Shown here: positions 11,518 through 19,925 of the stretch, one piece after another | Layout: every line of letters begins with the position of its first letter | Numbering within the stretch: the first letter of the stretch is position 1 | NCBI RefSeq assembly: GCF_002960445.1 | Contig: NZ_POJD01000066.1 | Span: forward strand, 62,001 to 126,000 | Source of the DNA: Streptococcus suis | GTDB taxonomy: Bacteria > Bacillota > Bacilli > Lactobacillales > Streptococcaceae | Length of the DNA stretch: 64,000 nt | Direction: 5' to 3' | Notes under the pieces: model-generated | Told to the model about the DNA's origin: nothing | What the model saw: the letters and a program-made list of their open reading frames with translations, nothing else | The model's database searches: none | Made by a program: the position numbers and the translations under genes

Positions 11518-11657
11518 ACATACTTACAGTTTGCTTTATTAGGTCGGCAGTTGAGGAAACCCTGTATCCTTATTTCCTGCTTCAATTAATTTCATCATTA
11601 GTTGAAGTAGCTTTGCCGTACCTCAGTACAGCCTGGTGCTATTTCATTGAGTATAAT

Positions 11658-11704
11658 AAAAAACTAGATAATGTCTCTTAAATGACGATTATCTAGTTTT
11701 TTTA
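11658..11704. terminator. Bidirectional terminator
   Basis: AAAACTAGATAAT...ATTATCTAGTTTT with A-run and T-run on either side, ending transcription of the nitroreductase region and of the minus-strand glycosylation cluster. Confidence 0.88.
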
Positions 11705-11716
11705 TATAAATCAGAC

Positions 11717-13174
11717 TTAGTAGGTAGATAAGACGATGAATACTAATACCATTGTTAAGATAATCCAACTGCCTTTGATGACAAAAGCATCGGAAATGCG
11801 GAAAGGTGTAAAAGATTTTATAGGTAGAGCTGTTATAGAGAGTGCAAAAAGAGGTAAAACACCCAGATAGTAACGACCTTGGATGCCATCTACGTGTCCG
11901 TAGCCAATCTTGGTCCAGGTTAGGTACATGACGAGAATAATCCCACAAATAATTCCCAGGCCAATGAGAATGCTACCTGTACGGCTGCGAAGTGTAACCT
12001 GTTTCTGACCTAAATTACTAGCGATAACGAATAAATAGAAGGTAAAAATTGGAATAAGCGTTTCCCGCATAGGTAGATTTAGGATTCCAAAGTAGAATAG
12101 CATGACTAAGCGGTGGGGAGTCAGGAAGAATTCTTTTGATAGAGCTAACAATCCATGACTAGGATTGGATAAGAAATATTGGATTTGTCCAACCAGACCA
12201 ACTCCCTGTAGTGTCGTGGTCGATTTAATTTGTTGGTAACCGATAAACCAGATGGCGGTCAGAGCTAGAACTAAGCAGGATACTAAAAGAATGCTAATCG
12301 TAGGGAATTTGATAGAGAAACGTTCTTTTGGGATAAAGAAGAGCAATCCCATCAAGAGGATATAAGGTAATTTTAATGTGATTATCAGGCAAGAAAGAGC
12401 AGTAAACATAACAAGTTCCTTATAACCAAGCATTTTTTGTCTGGTCAGATAGTGGATAAAGAGCCCAATAATAACATAGATAAATCCGAGTGCAACTCCA
12501 TCTTGATTATAGGAGGCGGCTAGGAAAATATTCATTGGCATGAGTACAATCAGCATCATTATTTGCCTAAAGTTGCCACTTAATTTGACAGCTATATAAG
12601 CTAGTAGTGCGTAGCAAATAGCATTAAAAATGCGACCTAGGTAATAGATTAAACCAACATTTAGATTCAAGGCTCGTCCCAGTGTAATACCGATAACCTG
12701 GGGTATATAACCGATAAACCAATAGGCATTGGTCGTACGAAAATCAGCCAGGCCCTTAAAAGGAACCTCAGTGGAGCTATGCTGATATTCAAAGGCATCT
12801 ACAGCCAAGGGGGGCATAGTATAGTCATCAACAATAACAAAGTAGTCTTCAGATATTTGGAGATTTGCTGGGTTATTGTCTAAATTGATATCTCCTTGTG
12901 CGATATGCATAGCACGAGAAAGGTGAACATATTCATCTGGTGTATTCAATACGGGAGTTACAACGGAGAAGGCTAGGCCAGATATTAGTAAGACAAGCAA
13001 ACAAGCAAAATCTTGCCTCTTAGGGAGTAGAAGAATGAAACCAATCATGAATAAGGCTAGAGGATAGACAGCGGTGGATGCGTGATAGTCTCGTATATAA
13101 ATCGTATAAACTGTACAACAAGCAATGAAGCTGGCAAACAAGTACCATTTATTTTGGTTAAGTTTATGTAACAC
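11717..13174 (-). CDS. DUF2142 polytopic membrane protein, predicted GT-C glycosyltransferase
   Basis: A 485-residue protein with about a dozen membrane helices. After the first helices a loop carries NTPDEYVHLSRAMHIAQGD, the acidic DUF2142 signature equivalent to the PDE-H motif of GT-C transferases that use polyprenyl-phosphate sugars outside the membrane. The start is GTG 13174 with GGAGG just upstream. It is the last gene of a minus-strand cluster with a DPM1-like GT2, a DUF2304 protein, a flippase and another GT2. By analogy with GacL of S. pyogenes it would attach a side-chain sugar to a cell-wall polymer; acceptor and sugar are unknown. Confidence 0.82.
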   Translation of the reverse strand: MLHKLNQNKWYLFASFIACCTVYTIYIRDYHASTAVYPLALFMIGFILLLPKRQDFACLLVLLISGLAFSVVTPVLNTPDEYVHLSRAMHIAQGDINLDNNPANLQISEDYFVIVDDYTMPPLAVDAFEYQHSSTEVPFKGLADFRTTNAYWFIGYIPQVIGITLGRALNLNVGLIYYLGRIFNAICYALLAYIAVKLSGNFRQIMMLIVLMPMNIFLAASYNQDGVALGFIYVIIGLFIHYLTRQKMLGYKELVMFTALSCLIITLKLPYILLMGLLFFIPKERFSIKFPTISILLVSCLVLALTAIWFIGYQQIKSTTTLQGVGLVGQIQYFLSNPSHGLLALSKEFFLTPHRLVMLFYFGILNLPMRETLIPIFTFYLFVIASNLGQKQVTLRSRTGSILIGLGIICGIILVMYLTWTKIGYGHVDGIQGRYYLGVLPLFALSITALPIKSFTPFRISDAFVIKGSWIILTMVLVFIVLSTY

Positions 13175-13183
13175 AAGAACCTC

Positions 13184-13969
13184 CTAGTGATTTGAGTCCT
13201 GTCCTTTGATATAAAAAGAATTGATTAGACGGGCAAGCGGCTTCGGCCAAAATAGTTCAAACATCATCAAGTCTTCCTTTGTCCGAGTATTGTCAGCTAT
13301 GGTCTGTGAGGTCTCGGATTCTTGGTGAATGCGATGATACATAAGTGGTTTTGGGATATAGGAGAAAACTCCATTATACTGGTTTATTTGGTACCAGGCA
13401 TACCAATCTAAATTGGTGCGCATTTGTTCATTGAACTGAAAGCCCCTTAGTTTATCCATGTTATAGGTGACAGCAGGGCAACAAATTGAATTCCCAAAGC
13501 TGAGGATAAAATGCCTCCAGGTCTTGGACTGAGGGAACAAGGATAGTCCTTTGAGTAGTATTCGTTTGACGGTTAAATTGGTATTACGGGAGATAGTTTG
13601 TCCATTCTTACATTCCATATAGTCTGAAAAGACAATAAGGTTTTTCGGGTTGCTTTGGAAAGATGTAAGCATTTCTTCGGCATAGCTTGATTGATAGATG
13701 TCATCTTGGTGGGCAATGGTTACATAGGGAGTAGACGTAAAGGAGAGAGCATTGTTCCAATCTTTTCCAATACTTCCACCTACAGAAGAATGCATAGGAA
13801 TGGCATATTGCTCACAAAGCTGTTGAATGTGTTTACTAGGTGTAGAAGTATAGAGCTGAATAGAAGAGGAGATAGTTTGCTCCTGCAGTGACTGGATACA
13901 GGCTTCTAAAAAAGGACTGTCTCCGTAGGCACAGATAATGAAGGTATGTAGTGACTGTAAATTAGACAT
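13184..13969 (-). CDS. Family 2 glycosyltransferase
   Basis: A 261-residue GT-A fold protein. The start shows FIICAYGDSPFLEACIQSL, the nucleotide-sugar entry of GT2 enzymes; HQDD at about residue 88 takes the place of the usual DXD; LDWYAWYQI near 195 resembles the ED/ExD catalytic region. There is no membrane segment. The ATG has AAAGGAA upstream and overlaps the end of the flippase gene by eight bases. It probably adds a sugar to the same surface polymer as the rest of the cluster; donor and acceptor cannot be read from sequence. Confidence 0.85.
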   Translation of the reverse strand: MSNLQSLHTFIICAYGDSPFLEACIQSLQEQTISSSIQLYTSTPSKHIQQLCEQYAIPMHSSVGGSIGKDWNNALSFTSTPYVTIAHQDDIYQSSYAEEMLTSFQSNPKNLIVFSDYMECKNGQTISRNTNLTVKRILLKGLSLFPQSKTWRHFILSFGNSICCPAVTYNMDKLRGFQFNEQMRTNLDWYAWYQINQYNGVFSYIPKPLMYHRIHQESETSQTIADNTRTKEDLMMFELFWPKPLARLINSFYIKGQDSNH

Positions 13970-15215
13970 TCTTTTTTCCTTTGGAATAGAGATAGATAGT
14001 TAGTAGCCCCATGACTAGAGCGTATATGGTCATTGTTAGTAAGAAACTGATTGCAGCTCCAAGCAATTGATAATGGAAAATGAGTGGGCTGGTAATGATT
14101 CTTGAAAAGATAAATAGCAGGAGGTAGACAAAGACCAGGATTTTTTGTTGTCGAAATATGGTGATAAGATTTTCAAAAACAATAGCCAGGGAATATAGAA
14201 TACCTGAAAAAACTAGAATTCCTAGTGTCAGATTATGGCTTGTCAAATCGATCCCAAATAGAAGGCTCAGGATGGGAGTGCCTATGCCGAAAGCTAGTAG
14301 GCTTATTAGACTGCCTCCGATGAACAAGCTTAGTACCAAGCGATTGCAAATCTGCCGAAATTCCTGGTAGCTATGTTGGTACCAAAGTCTAGCTAAACTG
14401 GTAATCAATGGACGCAGGATTAGTACACAAAGACTCATGAAAAATACAGGCATAAATAGAATGCTGAAATCACGTTGCATACCTGTCACCAGACTTCCTT
14501 CGGCTAGGCCGGTTTCGATGACTTGTTTTGGTTCATTAAAGATATAAGTGAGTAGGAAACCGTTGATAAAAAGAGGGAAACAGGCACGCAAAATAGTATA
14601 GGCATCCTTATGTAATGACTTTCTAAAAAGAGCATGAAGTTTAGTGGTATACAATTTCTGAGCTTGTCGGCAATCTAGAAGAAAGACCAAGGCCAGATTA
14701 GTTGTTGCCATAAGGGCTAGGGCTAGGGGAAGGTGTTTTCCGATAGCTAATGAGAAGGCTAATACTAAGGTACTGGTGGTGTAGCGAATAGTCATATTCT
14801 TCCCTGCTATATCTAGTCGATCTCGTTGCTGGAAAAAACCTTGAAATAAGTCGGAGATAACATCACCTACACGATAAAGGATGACCAAGAGGACAAGTTC
14901 ATAGCTGGACTGATACTGAGTGAGAAGGAGATAGGGCAGAATGGTTGCGACCATAAGTGTCAAAGAATAGCTACGTGCTAATAGGTAGGCGGTAAAGGAA
15001 TGGGTTTCTTTGATATCTGTCCCTTGATAGTTTCTTACCTGAAAGAGACCAATCACTACCCAAAGATTACCAATAGCATAGGCCATACTGAAGTCGTCGG
15101 CCGTTTTTGCGTTTGAAAAGCGAGATACAATAAGCAGATAGAGAACAGATACGGCAGCCGCGGCTAGATTACCAACCATATTCCAAAAATAAACTGATTT
15201 TTGTGTATTATTCAT
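13962..15215 (-). CDS. Polysaccharide flippase-like protein (MOP superfamily)
   Basis: A ~417-residue integral membrane protein with about 12 predicted helices and no soluble domain, of the Wzx/MATE-like exporter superfamily. The first helices follow NNTQKSVYFWNMVGNL, a typical flippase start. I use ATG 15215, which overlaps the DUF2304 stop by eight bases; an upstream in-frame start at 15239 would add eight residues and lie deeper inside that gene. It is expected to move polyprenyl-phosphate-linked sugar across the membrane for the DUF2142 transferase, as proposed for GacK. Confidence 0.84.
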   Translation of the reverse strand: MNNTQKSVYFWNMVGNLAAAAVSVLYLLIVSRFSNAKTADDFSMAYAIGNLWVVIGLFQVRNYQGTDIKETHSFTAYLLARSYSLTLMVATILPYLLLTQYQSSYELVLLVILYRVGDVISDLFQGFFQQRDRLDIAGKNMTIRYTTSTLVLAFSLAIGKHLPLALALMATTNLALVFLLDCRQAQKLYTTKLHALFRKSLHKDAYTILRACFPLFINGFLLTYIFNEPKQVIETGLAEGSLVTGMQRDFSILFMPVFFMSLCVLILRPLITSLARLWYQHSYQEFRQICNRLVLSLFIGGSLISLLAFGIGTPILSLLFGIDLTSHNLTLGILVFSGILYSLAIVFENLITIFRQQKILVFVYLLLFIFSRIITSPLIFHYQLLGAAISFLLTMTIYALVMGLLTIYLYSKGKKNV

Positions 15216-15546
15216 CTTTATCAAACCGTTCGATTGCAATAGTTTGTGCTAGTTCCTTTAGCTTGTTATCTAATTTTGATAGCCGCATAGTCAGCTGGAA
15301 TTGATGGATAATCAGTAAAAAAATGATAAAGAGAAAAATGAAATTAACTGGTAAGGCGATGCCTAACAATTTTGTTATAGCTTCAGCTAAACTTGGAAAT
15401 AGACTGAGGATAAGCAAGAGTGCAGAGAAAAAAATCCAAAATAGAGCATCAGGTATTTGTAGCTGCGATTTTCGTATCCTTCTAAGTATCAGAACACCTG
15501 TAAGGAGAGATACGAGGATAAGAATGGTTTGAAATAATAAACTCAT
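15208..15546 (-). CDS. DUF2304 small membrane protein (GacJ-like)
   Basis: A 112-residue protein with three hydrophobic segments and a charged C-terminal tail (LSKLDNKLKELAQT), matching the DUF2304 family. In the group A carbohydrate cluster the equivalent GacJ binds GacI and raises its activity. Here it sits directly after the DPM1-like GT2, whose stop it overlaps by four bases, and directly before the flippase, the same order as gacI-gacJ-gacK. Confidence 0.84.
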   Translation of the reverse strand: MSLLFQTILILVSLLTGVLILRRIRKSQLQIPDALFWIFFSALLLILSLFPSLAEAITKLLGIALPVNFIFLFIIFLLIIHQFQLTMRLSKLDNKLKELAQTIAIERFDKDE

Positions 15547-16244
15547 TTGTTCATTCGCTTTCTAAAGTTTTGGATGATAAGGATGGAGGCAAACATATGA
15601 ATCATGTACTGAATCGAACGAGAAAGTGTGAGATAGCTTTGACCTCCTTGTCGCTCTTGCATGGCTACTTGAACCTCCTTTACCTTGACGCCGTTTCGCA
15701 ATAAGTAGGAAACGGTATCTGGTTCTGGGCCATAGTTAATATTCAAGGCAAATTCTTTGATGAGAGGTGCGCTAAACATGCGCATACCGGAAGTAGGGTC
15801 AGCTATTTCCTTTCCTGTCGTCAGTCTGATGGCACTGGCGATGAGACGATTGCCTAGCATTCTCAAGGACCAATTTTTGGGTTGGTTTACAAAGCGAGAA
15901 CCAATGACTAGATCGTAGCCTTGGTCTATTTGATCAGAGAGACCTTGGATATATTCTGGTAAGTGTTGACCATCGGCGTCGAATTGAATGGCTTTTTTGT
16001 AACCATGTTTGTAAGCGTAGCGTAGGCCTGTTTGAAAAGCACCAGCCAATCCCAGATTGATAGGCAAATCTAGGATAGAGTACCCATTTTGATGGCAGAT
16101 AAGAGAGGTATTGTCTTTTGAGCCATCATTGATGATGAGATAATCAAATTGGGGATAGTTTTGTATGAGGTTTTCAATGACTCCTTGAATAGACTCCTCT
16201 TCATTATAGGCTGGGATGATAATGAGTAGTTCAGACTTTTTCAC
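15543..16244 (-). CDS. DPM1-like polyprenyl-phosphate glycosyltransferase (GacI-like)
   Basis: A 233-residue GT2 enzyme with IIPAYNEEESI near residue 6, DGSKDNT, the DXD-type DADGQH and SGMRMFS, the arrangement of dolichol/undecaprenyl-phosphate sugar synthases. I start it at GTG 16244 (AGGAG eight bases upstream); the ATG one base before it runs straight into a stop, and an earlier start would add residues before the conserved core. It would charge undecaprenyl phosphate with a sugar at the inner membrane face. First gene of the five-gene cluster. Confidence 0.87.
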   Translation of the reverse strand: MKKSELLIIIPAYNEEESIQGVIENLIQNYPQFDYLIINDGSKDNTSLICHQNGYSILDLPINLGLAGAFQTGLRYAYKHGYKKAIQFDADGQHLPEYIQGLSDQIDQGYDLVIGSRFVNQPKNWSLRMLGNRLIASAIRLTTGKEIADPTSGMRMFSAPLIKEFALNINYGPEPDTVSYLLRNGVKVKEVQVAMQERQGGQSYLTLSRSIQYMIHMFASILIIQNFRKRMNK

Positions 16245-16392
16245 ATGCAATTCTCCTAAATGTTGTCCTATATATTGTACCAATTTTTCTATGAGGAATG
16301 CAACTCAATATAGTTATTTATTGACTAAGATTTAGGAAAATAATAAAAAATATGATACAATAATCTAGTATTACATTTCAAAGGAGAATAAA

Positions 16393-17634
16393 ATGGTACT
16401 ACCAAATTTTAAAGAAAATCTCGCTAAATATGCTAAGCTCTTGGTGTCAACTGGTATCAATGTACAGCCAGGTCACACTGTTCAATTGACAATCGGTGTG
16501 GAACAGGCTGAATTGGCTCGTTTGATTGTCAAAGAAGCCTATGCGCACGGTGCGGCTGAAGTCTTGGTCAACTGGTTGGACGATGTGATTGCGCGTGAGC
16601 GTTTGGTTAATGTCGATGTGGAACTCTTGGAACAGGTTCACCCACAACGCATCACTGAAATGAACTTCCTTTTGGAGCGCAAGGCAAGCCGTTTGGTTGT
16701 CTTGTCAGATGATCCAGGTGCTTACGATGGCGTTGATCCAGAGAAATTGTCACGCAACGCACGCGCACTTAGCCAGGCCTTGAACCCAATGCGTCAAGCA
16801 ACGCAAGCCAACAAAATCAGTTGGACACTGGCTGCAGCCTCTGGTTTGGAATGGGCCAAAAAAGTCTTCCCAAATGCAACATCTGACGAAGAGGCAGTGG
16901 GCCTCCTTTGGGACCAAATCTTCAAGACCTGCCGTATCTACGAGGAAGATCCGATCAAGGCTTGGGAAGAGCACGAGGCACGCTTGGTTGCTAAGGCCAA
17001 GGTCCTTAACGACGAGCAGTTTGTCAAATTGCACTACACAGCACCAGGAACCGACCTCGTTCTCGGTATGCCGAAAAACCACTTGTGGGAAGCGGCTGGT
17101 TCGGTCAATGCCCAAGGTGAGCACTTTATTGCTAATATGCCAACAGAAGAGGTCTTCACAGCACCTGACTACCGTGTGGCAGACGGCTATGTAACATCCA
17201 CAAAACCACTCAGCTACAACGGTAACATCATCGAAGGCATCAAGGTAACCTTCAAAGATGGTGAAATTGTGGATGTAACTGCTGAAAAAGGCGATGAAGT
17301 CATGAAGAAGTTGGTCTTTGACAACGCTGGAGCGCGTGGTCTTGGTGAAGTTGCCCTTGTGCCAGACAAGAGCCCGATTTCTCAATCAGGCGTGACCTTC
17401 TTCAATACTCTCTTTGATGAAAATGCCTCAAACCACTTGGCCATCGGTTCTGCTTATGCTTTCTCTATCGAAGGTGGTACAGAAATGAGCCAAGAAGAGC
17501 TCAAAGAAGCAGGCCTTAACCGTTCTGATGTCCATGTGGATTTCATGATTGGTTCTAACAAGATGAACATTGACGGTATCCGTGAAGACGGCACTCGTGT
17601 GCCAATCTTCCGTGACGGTGAGTGGGCAATCTAA
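16393..17634 (+). CDS. pepS: Aminopeptidase PepS (family M29)
   Basis: A 413-residue cytosolic metallo-aminopeptidase. The expected M29 metal and catalytic residues are all present: E253 in EEVFTAPD, E319 in RGLGEVALVP, H348 and Y355 in NHLAIGSAY, H381 and D383 in DVHVDFMIG. Length is normal. AAGGAG precedes the ATG at good spacing. It releases N-terminal residues from peptides taken up by the oligopeptide transporter. It is divergent from the glycosylation cluster and ends in its own terminator. Confidence 0.96.
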   Translation: MVLPNFKENLAKYAKLLVSTGINVQPGHTVQLTIGVEQAELARLIVKEAYAHGAAEVLVNWLDDVIARERLVNVDVELLEQVHPQRITEMNFLLERKASRLVVLSDDPGAYDGVDPEKLSRNARALSQALNPMRQATQANKISWTLAAASGLEWAKKVFPNATSDEEAVGLLWDQIFKTCRIYEEDPIKAWEEHEARLVAKAKVLNDEQFVKLHYTAPGTDLVLGMPKNHLWEAAGSVNAQGEHFIANMPTEEVFTAPDYRVADGYVTSTKPLSYNGNIIEGIKVTFKDGEIVDVTAEKGDEVMKKLVFDNAGARGLGEVALVPDKSPISQSGVTFFNTLFDENASNHLAIGSAYAFSIEGGTEMSQEELKEAGLNRSDVHVDFMIGSNKMNIDGIREDGTRVPIFRDGEWAI

Positions 17635-17645
17635 AAATGATGCTA

Positions 17646-17672
17646 TAAGACTGGGCAACCAGTCTTATTTTG
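17646..17672 (+). terminator. pepS terminator
   Basis: TAAGACTGG-GCAA-CCAGTCTTA followed by TTTTGT. Confidence 0.8.
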
Positions 17673-17692
17673 TAAATAAGGAGGAATATAAG

Positions 17693-17926
17693 ATGTTATC
17701 AAGTATAATCGCTGGTGCCATTATTGGCCTGATTGCTGGGGCTTTGACCTCATCAGATGACCGTCGTGGCTGTCTAGGAAATATTATCCTTGGACTTGCT
17801 GGTTCATGGATTGGGCAGTTGCTCTTTGGTGACTGGGGTCCACAGTTTGCTGGGATGGCCTTGGTACCGTCAGTCTTTGGAGCCGTATTGTTGGTGGCGA
17901 TTTTTTCTAGTTCTAGACGAAATTAA
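17693..17926 (+). CDS. GlsB/YeaQ/YmgE-family small membrane protein
   Basis: A 77-residue, very hydrophobic and glycine-rich protein of the transglycosylase-associated/stress family. Three membrane segments are seen (IIAGAIIGLIAGALT, LGNIILGLAGSWIGQLL, FAGMALVPSVFGAVLLVAIF) with a basic DDRRG loop after the first. ATG 17693 is preceded by GGAGG; the same frame is open further upstream into pepS but without start support. Members are induced by envelope stress in several Firmicutes; the molecular role is unknown. Confidence 0.87.
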   Translation: MLSSIIAGAIIGLIAGALTSSDDRRGCLGNIILGLAGSWIGQLLFGDWGPQFAGMALVPSVFGAVLLVAIFSSSRRN

Positions 17927-17933
17927 ACACCGG

Positions 17934-17963
17934 AACCGTGCTTCAATTGGAGCACGGTTTTTT
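17934..17963 (+). terminator. Terminator after the GlsB-like gene
   Basis: AACCGTGCTTC-AATT-GGAGCACGGTT and a T-run. Confidence 0.9.
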
Positions 17964-17999
17964 GTGGTCTGAATTTGTACGAATTGCGACATTATTCGG

Positions 18000-18014
18000 A
18001 TTTTTCAGAAAATT
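18000..18014. promoter_or_regulatory. CodY box upstream of the leucine operon
   Basis: ATTTTTCAGAAAATT matches the CodY consensus AATTTTCWGAAAATT at 14 of 15 positions and ends 12 bp before the -35. CodY should repress here when branched-chain amino acids are plentiful. Confidence 0.82.
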
Positions 18015-18026
18015 TCCATTTTTCTG

Positions 18027-18055
18027 TTGACAAGTGAAAATAAGTAGGGTATCAT
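18027..18055 (+). promoter_or_regulatory. leuABCD promoter
   Basis: TTGACA (18027-18032), 17-bp spacer, TATCAT (18050-18055). Transcription should start near 18062. Confidence 0.85.
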
Positions 18056-18068
18056 TGTAAACAATTAA

Positions 18069-18113
18069 GAACCTGTATTCACAAGTGAAGTGCTGAACTG
18101 TGAATACAGGTTC
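18069..18113 (+). promoter_or_regulatory. Perfect 15-bp inverted repeat at the 5' end of the leu transcript
   Basis: GAACCTGTATTCACA (18069-18083) and its exact complement (18099-18113), 15-base loop, no T-run. It starts about seven bases into the predicted message. A 5' stem protecting the RNA or a regulator site are both possible. Confidence 0.75.
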
Positions 18114-18138
18114 CAGAACACTGAAAGGAAAAAGTCAA

Positions 18139-18192
18139 ATGAAACCTGTCACTACAAAATTCTTTGCTTTGTTGTTGCGACGGTCGGGCTAG
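18139..18192 (+). CDS. Leucine leader peptide (leu attenuator)
   Basis: A 17-codon open frame, MKPVTTKFFALLLRRSG, with AAAGGA ten bases upstream. Three consecutive Leu codons (TTG TTG TTG) follow two Phe codons and precede two Arg codons. Its stop lies in the first hairpin of the attenuator. Ribosome stalling at the Leu codons during leucine shortage would favour read-through into leuA. It is too short for standard gene callers but the position, ribosome binding site and codons make it convincing. Confidence 0.88.
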   Translation: MKPVTTKFFALLLRRSG

Positions 18193-18286
18193 TGCTGAAA
18201 GAATGCATTAGTCCTGTTTGGCTTACCAAGCGGGCGCTGTTGACAACATCTCGCGGGTAGTTTTCCTCGAGGTGTTTTCTTTTTCT
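18186..18286 (+). ncRNA. leu operon attenuator RNA with terminator
   Basis: Hairpin GGGCTAGTGC (18186-18195) / GCATTAGTCC (18205-18214), which overlaps the leader peptide stop, then TTGG-CTTA-CCAA, then the terminator AACATCTCG (18246-18254) / CGAGGTGTT (18269-18277) and TTCTTTTTC. This is the layout of leader-peptide attenuation. The exact antiterminator pairing is not resolved by eye. Confidence 0.78.
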
Positions 18287-18354
18287 TAGTATACTTTGAA
18301 ATCTAAGAAAGAGAACCTAATATTGACGTTAGGGTTATTTAGAAAGGTGTTCTT

Positions 18355-19917
18355 ATGCGTGTGATTGAATTTTTAGATACAACTTTGCGAGATGGTGAAC
18401 AGACGCCGGGTGTGAATTTTTCTATCAAGGAAAAAGTGACCATCGCCAAGCAGTTGGAGAAATGGGGGATTTCTGCCATTGAAGCGGGTTTCCCAGCGGC
18501 CAGTCCTGATTCATTTGAAGCGGTTCGTCAAATTGCGGCAGCGATGACCAAGACGGCTGTGACAGGTTTGGCTCGGTCAGTCAAATCAGACATTGATGCT
18601 TGTTATGAGGCTCTGAAAGATGCCAAGTATCCGCAGATCCATGTTTTTATTGCGACCAGTCCTATCCATCGGGAATTTAAACTGCAAAAGACCAAGGAAG
18701 AAATTTTGGCGCAAATCACTGAACATGTCAGCTATGCCCGTGAGCGTTTTGAAATAGTGGAGTTCTCGCCAGAGGATGCGACGCGGACTGAGTTGGATTA
18801 TTTGCTTGAAGTGGTGCAAACAGCGGTAGATGCGGGTGCGACTTACATAAATATTCCAGACACAGTTGGTTTTACCACTCCTCAGCACTACGGAGAAATT
18901 TTCCGTTATCTGACAACTAATGTCAAATCGGACCGTGAGATTATTTTCAGTCCCCATTGCCATAATGACCTAGGCATGGCTGTTGCCAACACCCTTTCAG
19001 CTATTAAAAATGGAGCTGGTCGGGTCGAAGGAACTATCAATGGTATCGGTGAGCGGGCTGGAAATGCGGCCCTTGAAGAAGTAGCTGTTGCTCTTGAAAT
19101 TCGGAAAGATTTCTACGATGTAACCAGTCCCATTGTCCTCAAGGAAACCCTTAATACTTCGGAATTAGTATCTCGCTTCTCAGGGATTGCCATTCCACGT
19201 AATAAGGCGGTGGTTGGTGGCAATGCCTTCTCACACGAGTCAGGTATTCACCAGGATGGTGTCTTGAAAAATCCATTGACCTATGAAATCATTACACCTG
19301 AGTTGGTAGGGGTCAAGAAAAATTCTCTGCCACTGGGTAAACTATCTGGTCGCCATGCCTTTGTAGAAAAGCTAAAAGAACTAGACCTGTATTTTGAAGA
19401 GAGTGATGTTGCTAGTTTGTTTGCTCGTTTCAAAAACCTGGCAGACAAGAAGGAAAAAATTACGGATGCGGATATTCGTGCCTTGGTTGCTGGTACAGAA
19501 ATCAGCAATCGAGATGGTTTCCAATTTAAAGATTTGCGTTTGGATAGTCAGTCTGACGGCAGCATTCAGGCTCAGGTCATCTTTATCAATCAAGATGAGG
19601 AAGAAGTGGTGGTTGCTGAGACTGGTAAGGGTTCGGTTGAAGCTGTCTTTAATGCCATTGACCAATTCTTCCAGCAGGACATCAGCTTGGAACGCTACCA
19701 CATTGACGCCATTACATATGGAATTGATGCTCAGGCGCGTGTGCTGGTAGCCGTAGAAAATCAGGCAACGGAGACAGTCTTCAACGCCTCTGGTATTGAC
19801 TTTGACGTACTGAAGGCTTCGGCCATTGCCTATATCCATGCTAATGTCATGGTGCAAAAAGAAAATAGTGGACAGATAGATAAGAAACTATCAGAGAAAG
19901 ACTTGCCACACATCTAG
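18355..19917 (+). CDS. leuA: 2-isopropylmalate synthase
   Basis: First committed enzyme of leucine synthesis: condenses acetyl-CoA with 2-oxoisovalerate. The 520-residue protein has the catalytic TIM barrel with [15 protein letters not shown] near residue 8 (metal and general-base residues), the [13 protein letters not shown] metal ligands near 200, GIGERAGN, and the C-terminal LeuA allosteric domain (~390-510) that mediates leucine feedback. Follows the attenuator, and is eight bases from leuB, so leuABCD is one operon. Confidence 0.97.
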   Translation: MRVIEFLDTTLRDGEQTPGVNFSIKEKVTIAKQLEKWGISAIEAGFPAASPDSFEAVRQIAAAMTKTAVTGLARSVKSDIDACYEALKDAKYPQIHVFIATSPIHREFKLQKTKEEILAQITEHVSYARERFEIVEFSPEDATRTELDYLLEVVQTAVDAGATYINIPDTVGFTTPQHYGEIFRYLTTNVKSDREIIFSPHCHNDLGMAVANTLSAIKNGAGRVEGTINGIGERAGNAALEEVAVALEIRKDFYDVTSPIVLKETLNTSELVSRFSGIAIPRNKAVVGGNAFSHESGIHQDGVLKNPLTYEIITPELVGVKKNSLPLGKLSGRHAFVEKLKELDLYFEESDVASLFARFKNLADKKEKITDADIRALVAGTEISNRDGFQFKDLRLDSQSDGSIQAQVIFINQDEEEVVVAETGKGSVEAVFNAIDQFFQQDISLERYHIDAITYGIDAQARVLVAVENQATETVFNASGIDFDVLKASAIAYIHANVMVQKENSGQIDKKLSEKDLPHI

Positions 19918-19925
19918 GAGGGAAT

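Noticed and set aside
13962..15239. Upstream start at 15239 for the flippase
   Set aside because: Would lie inside the preceding gene; the overlapping ATG at 15215 is the usual junction.
16750..17385. 211-codon minus-strand frame inside pepS
   Set aside because: Antisense shadow; pepS motifs fully occupy the region.
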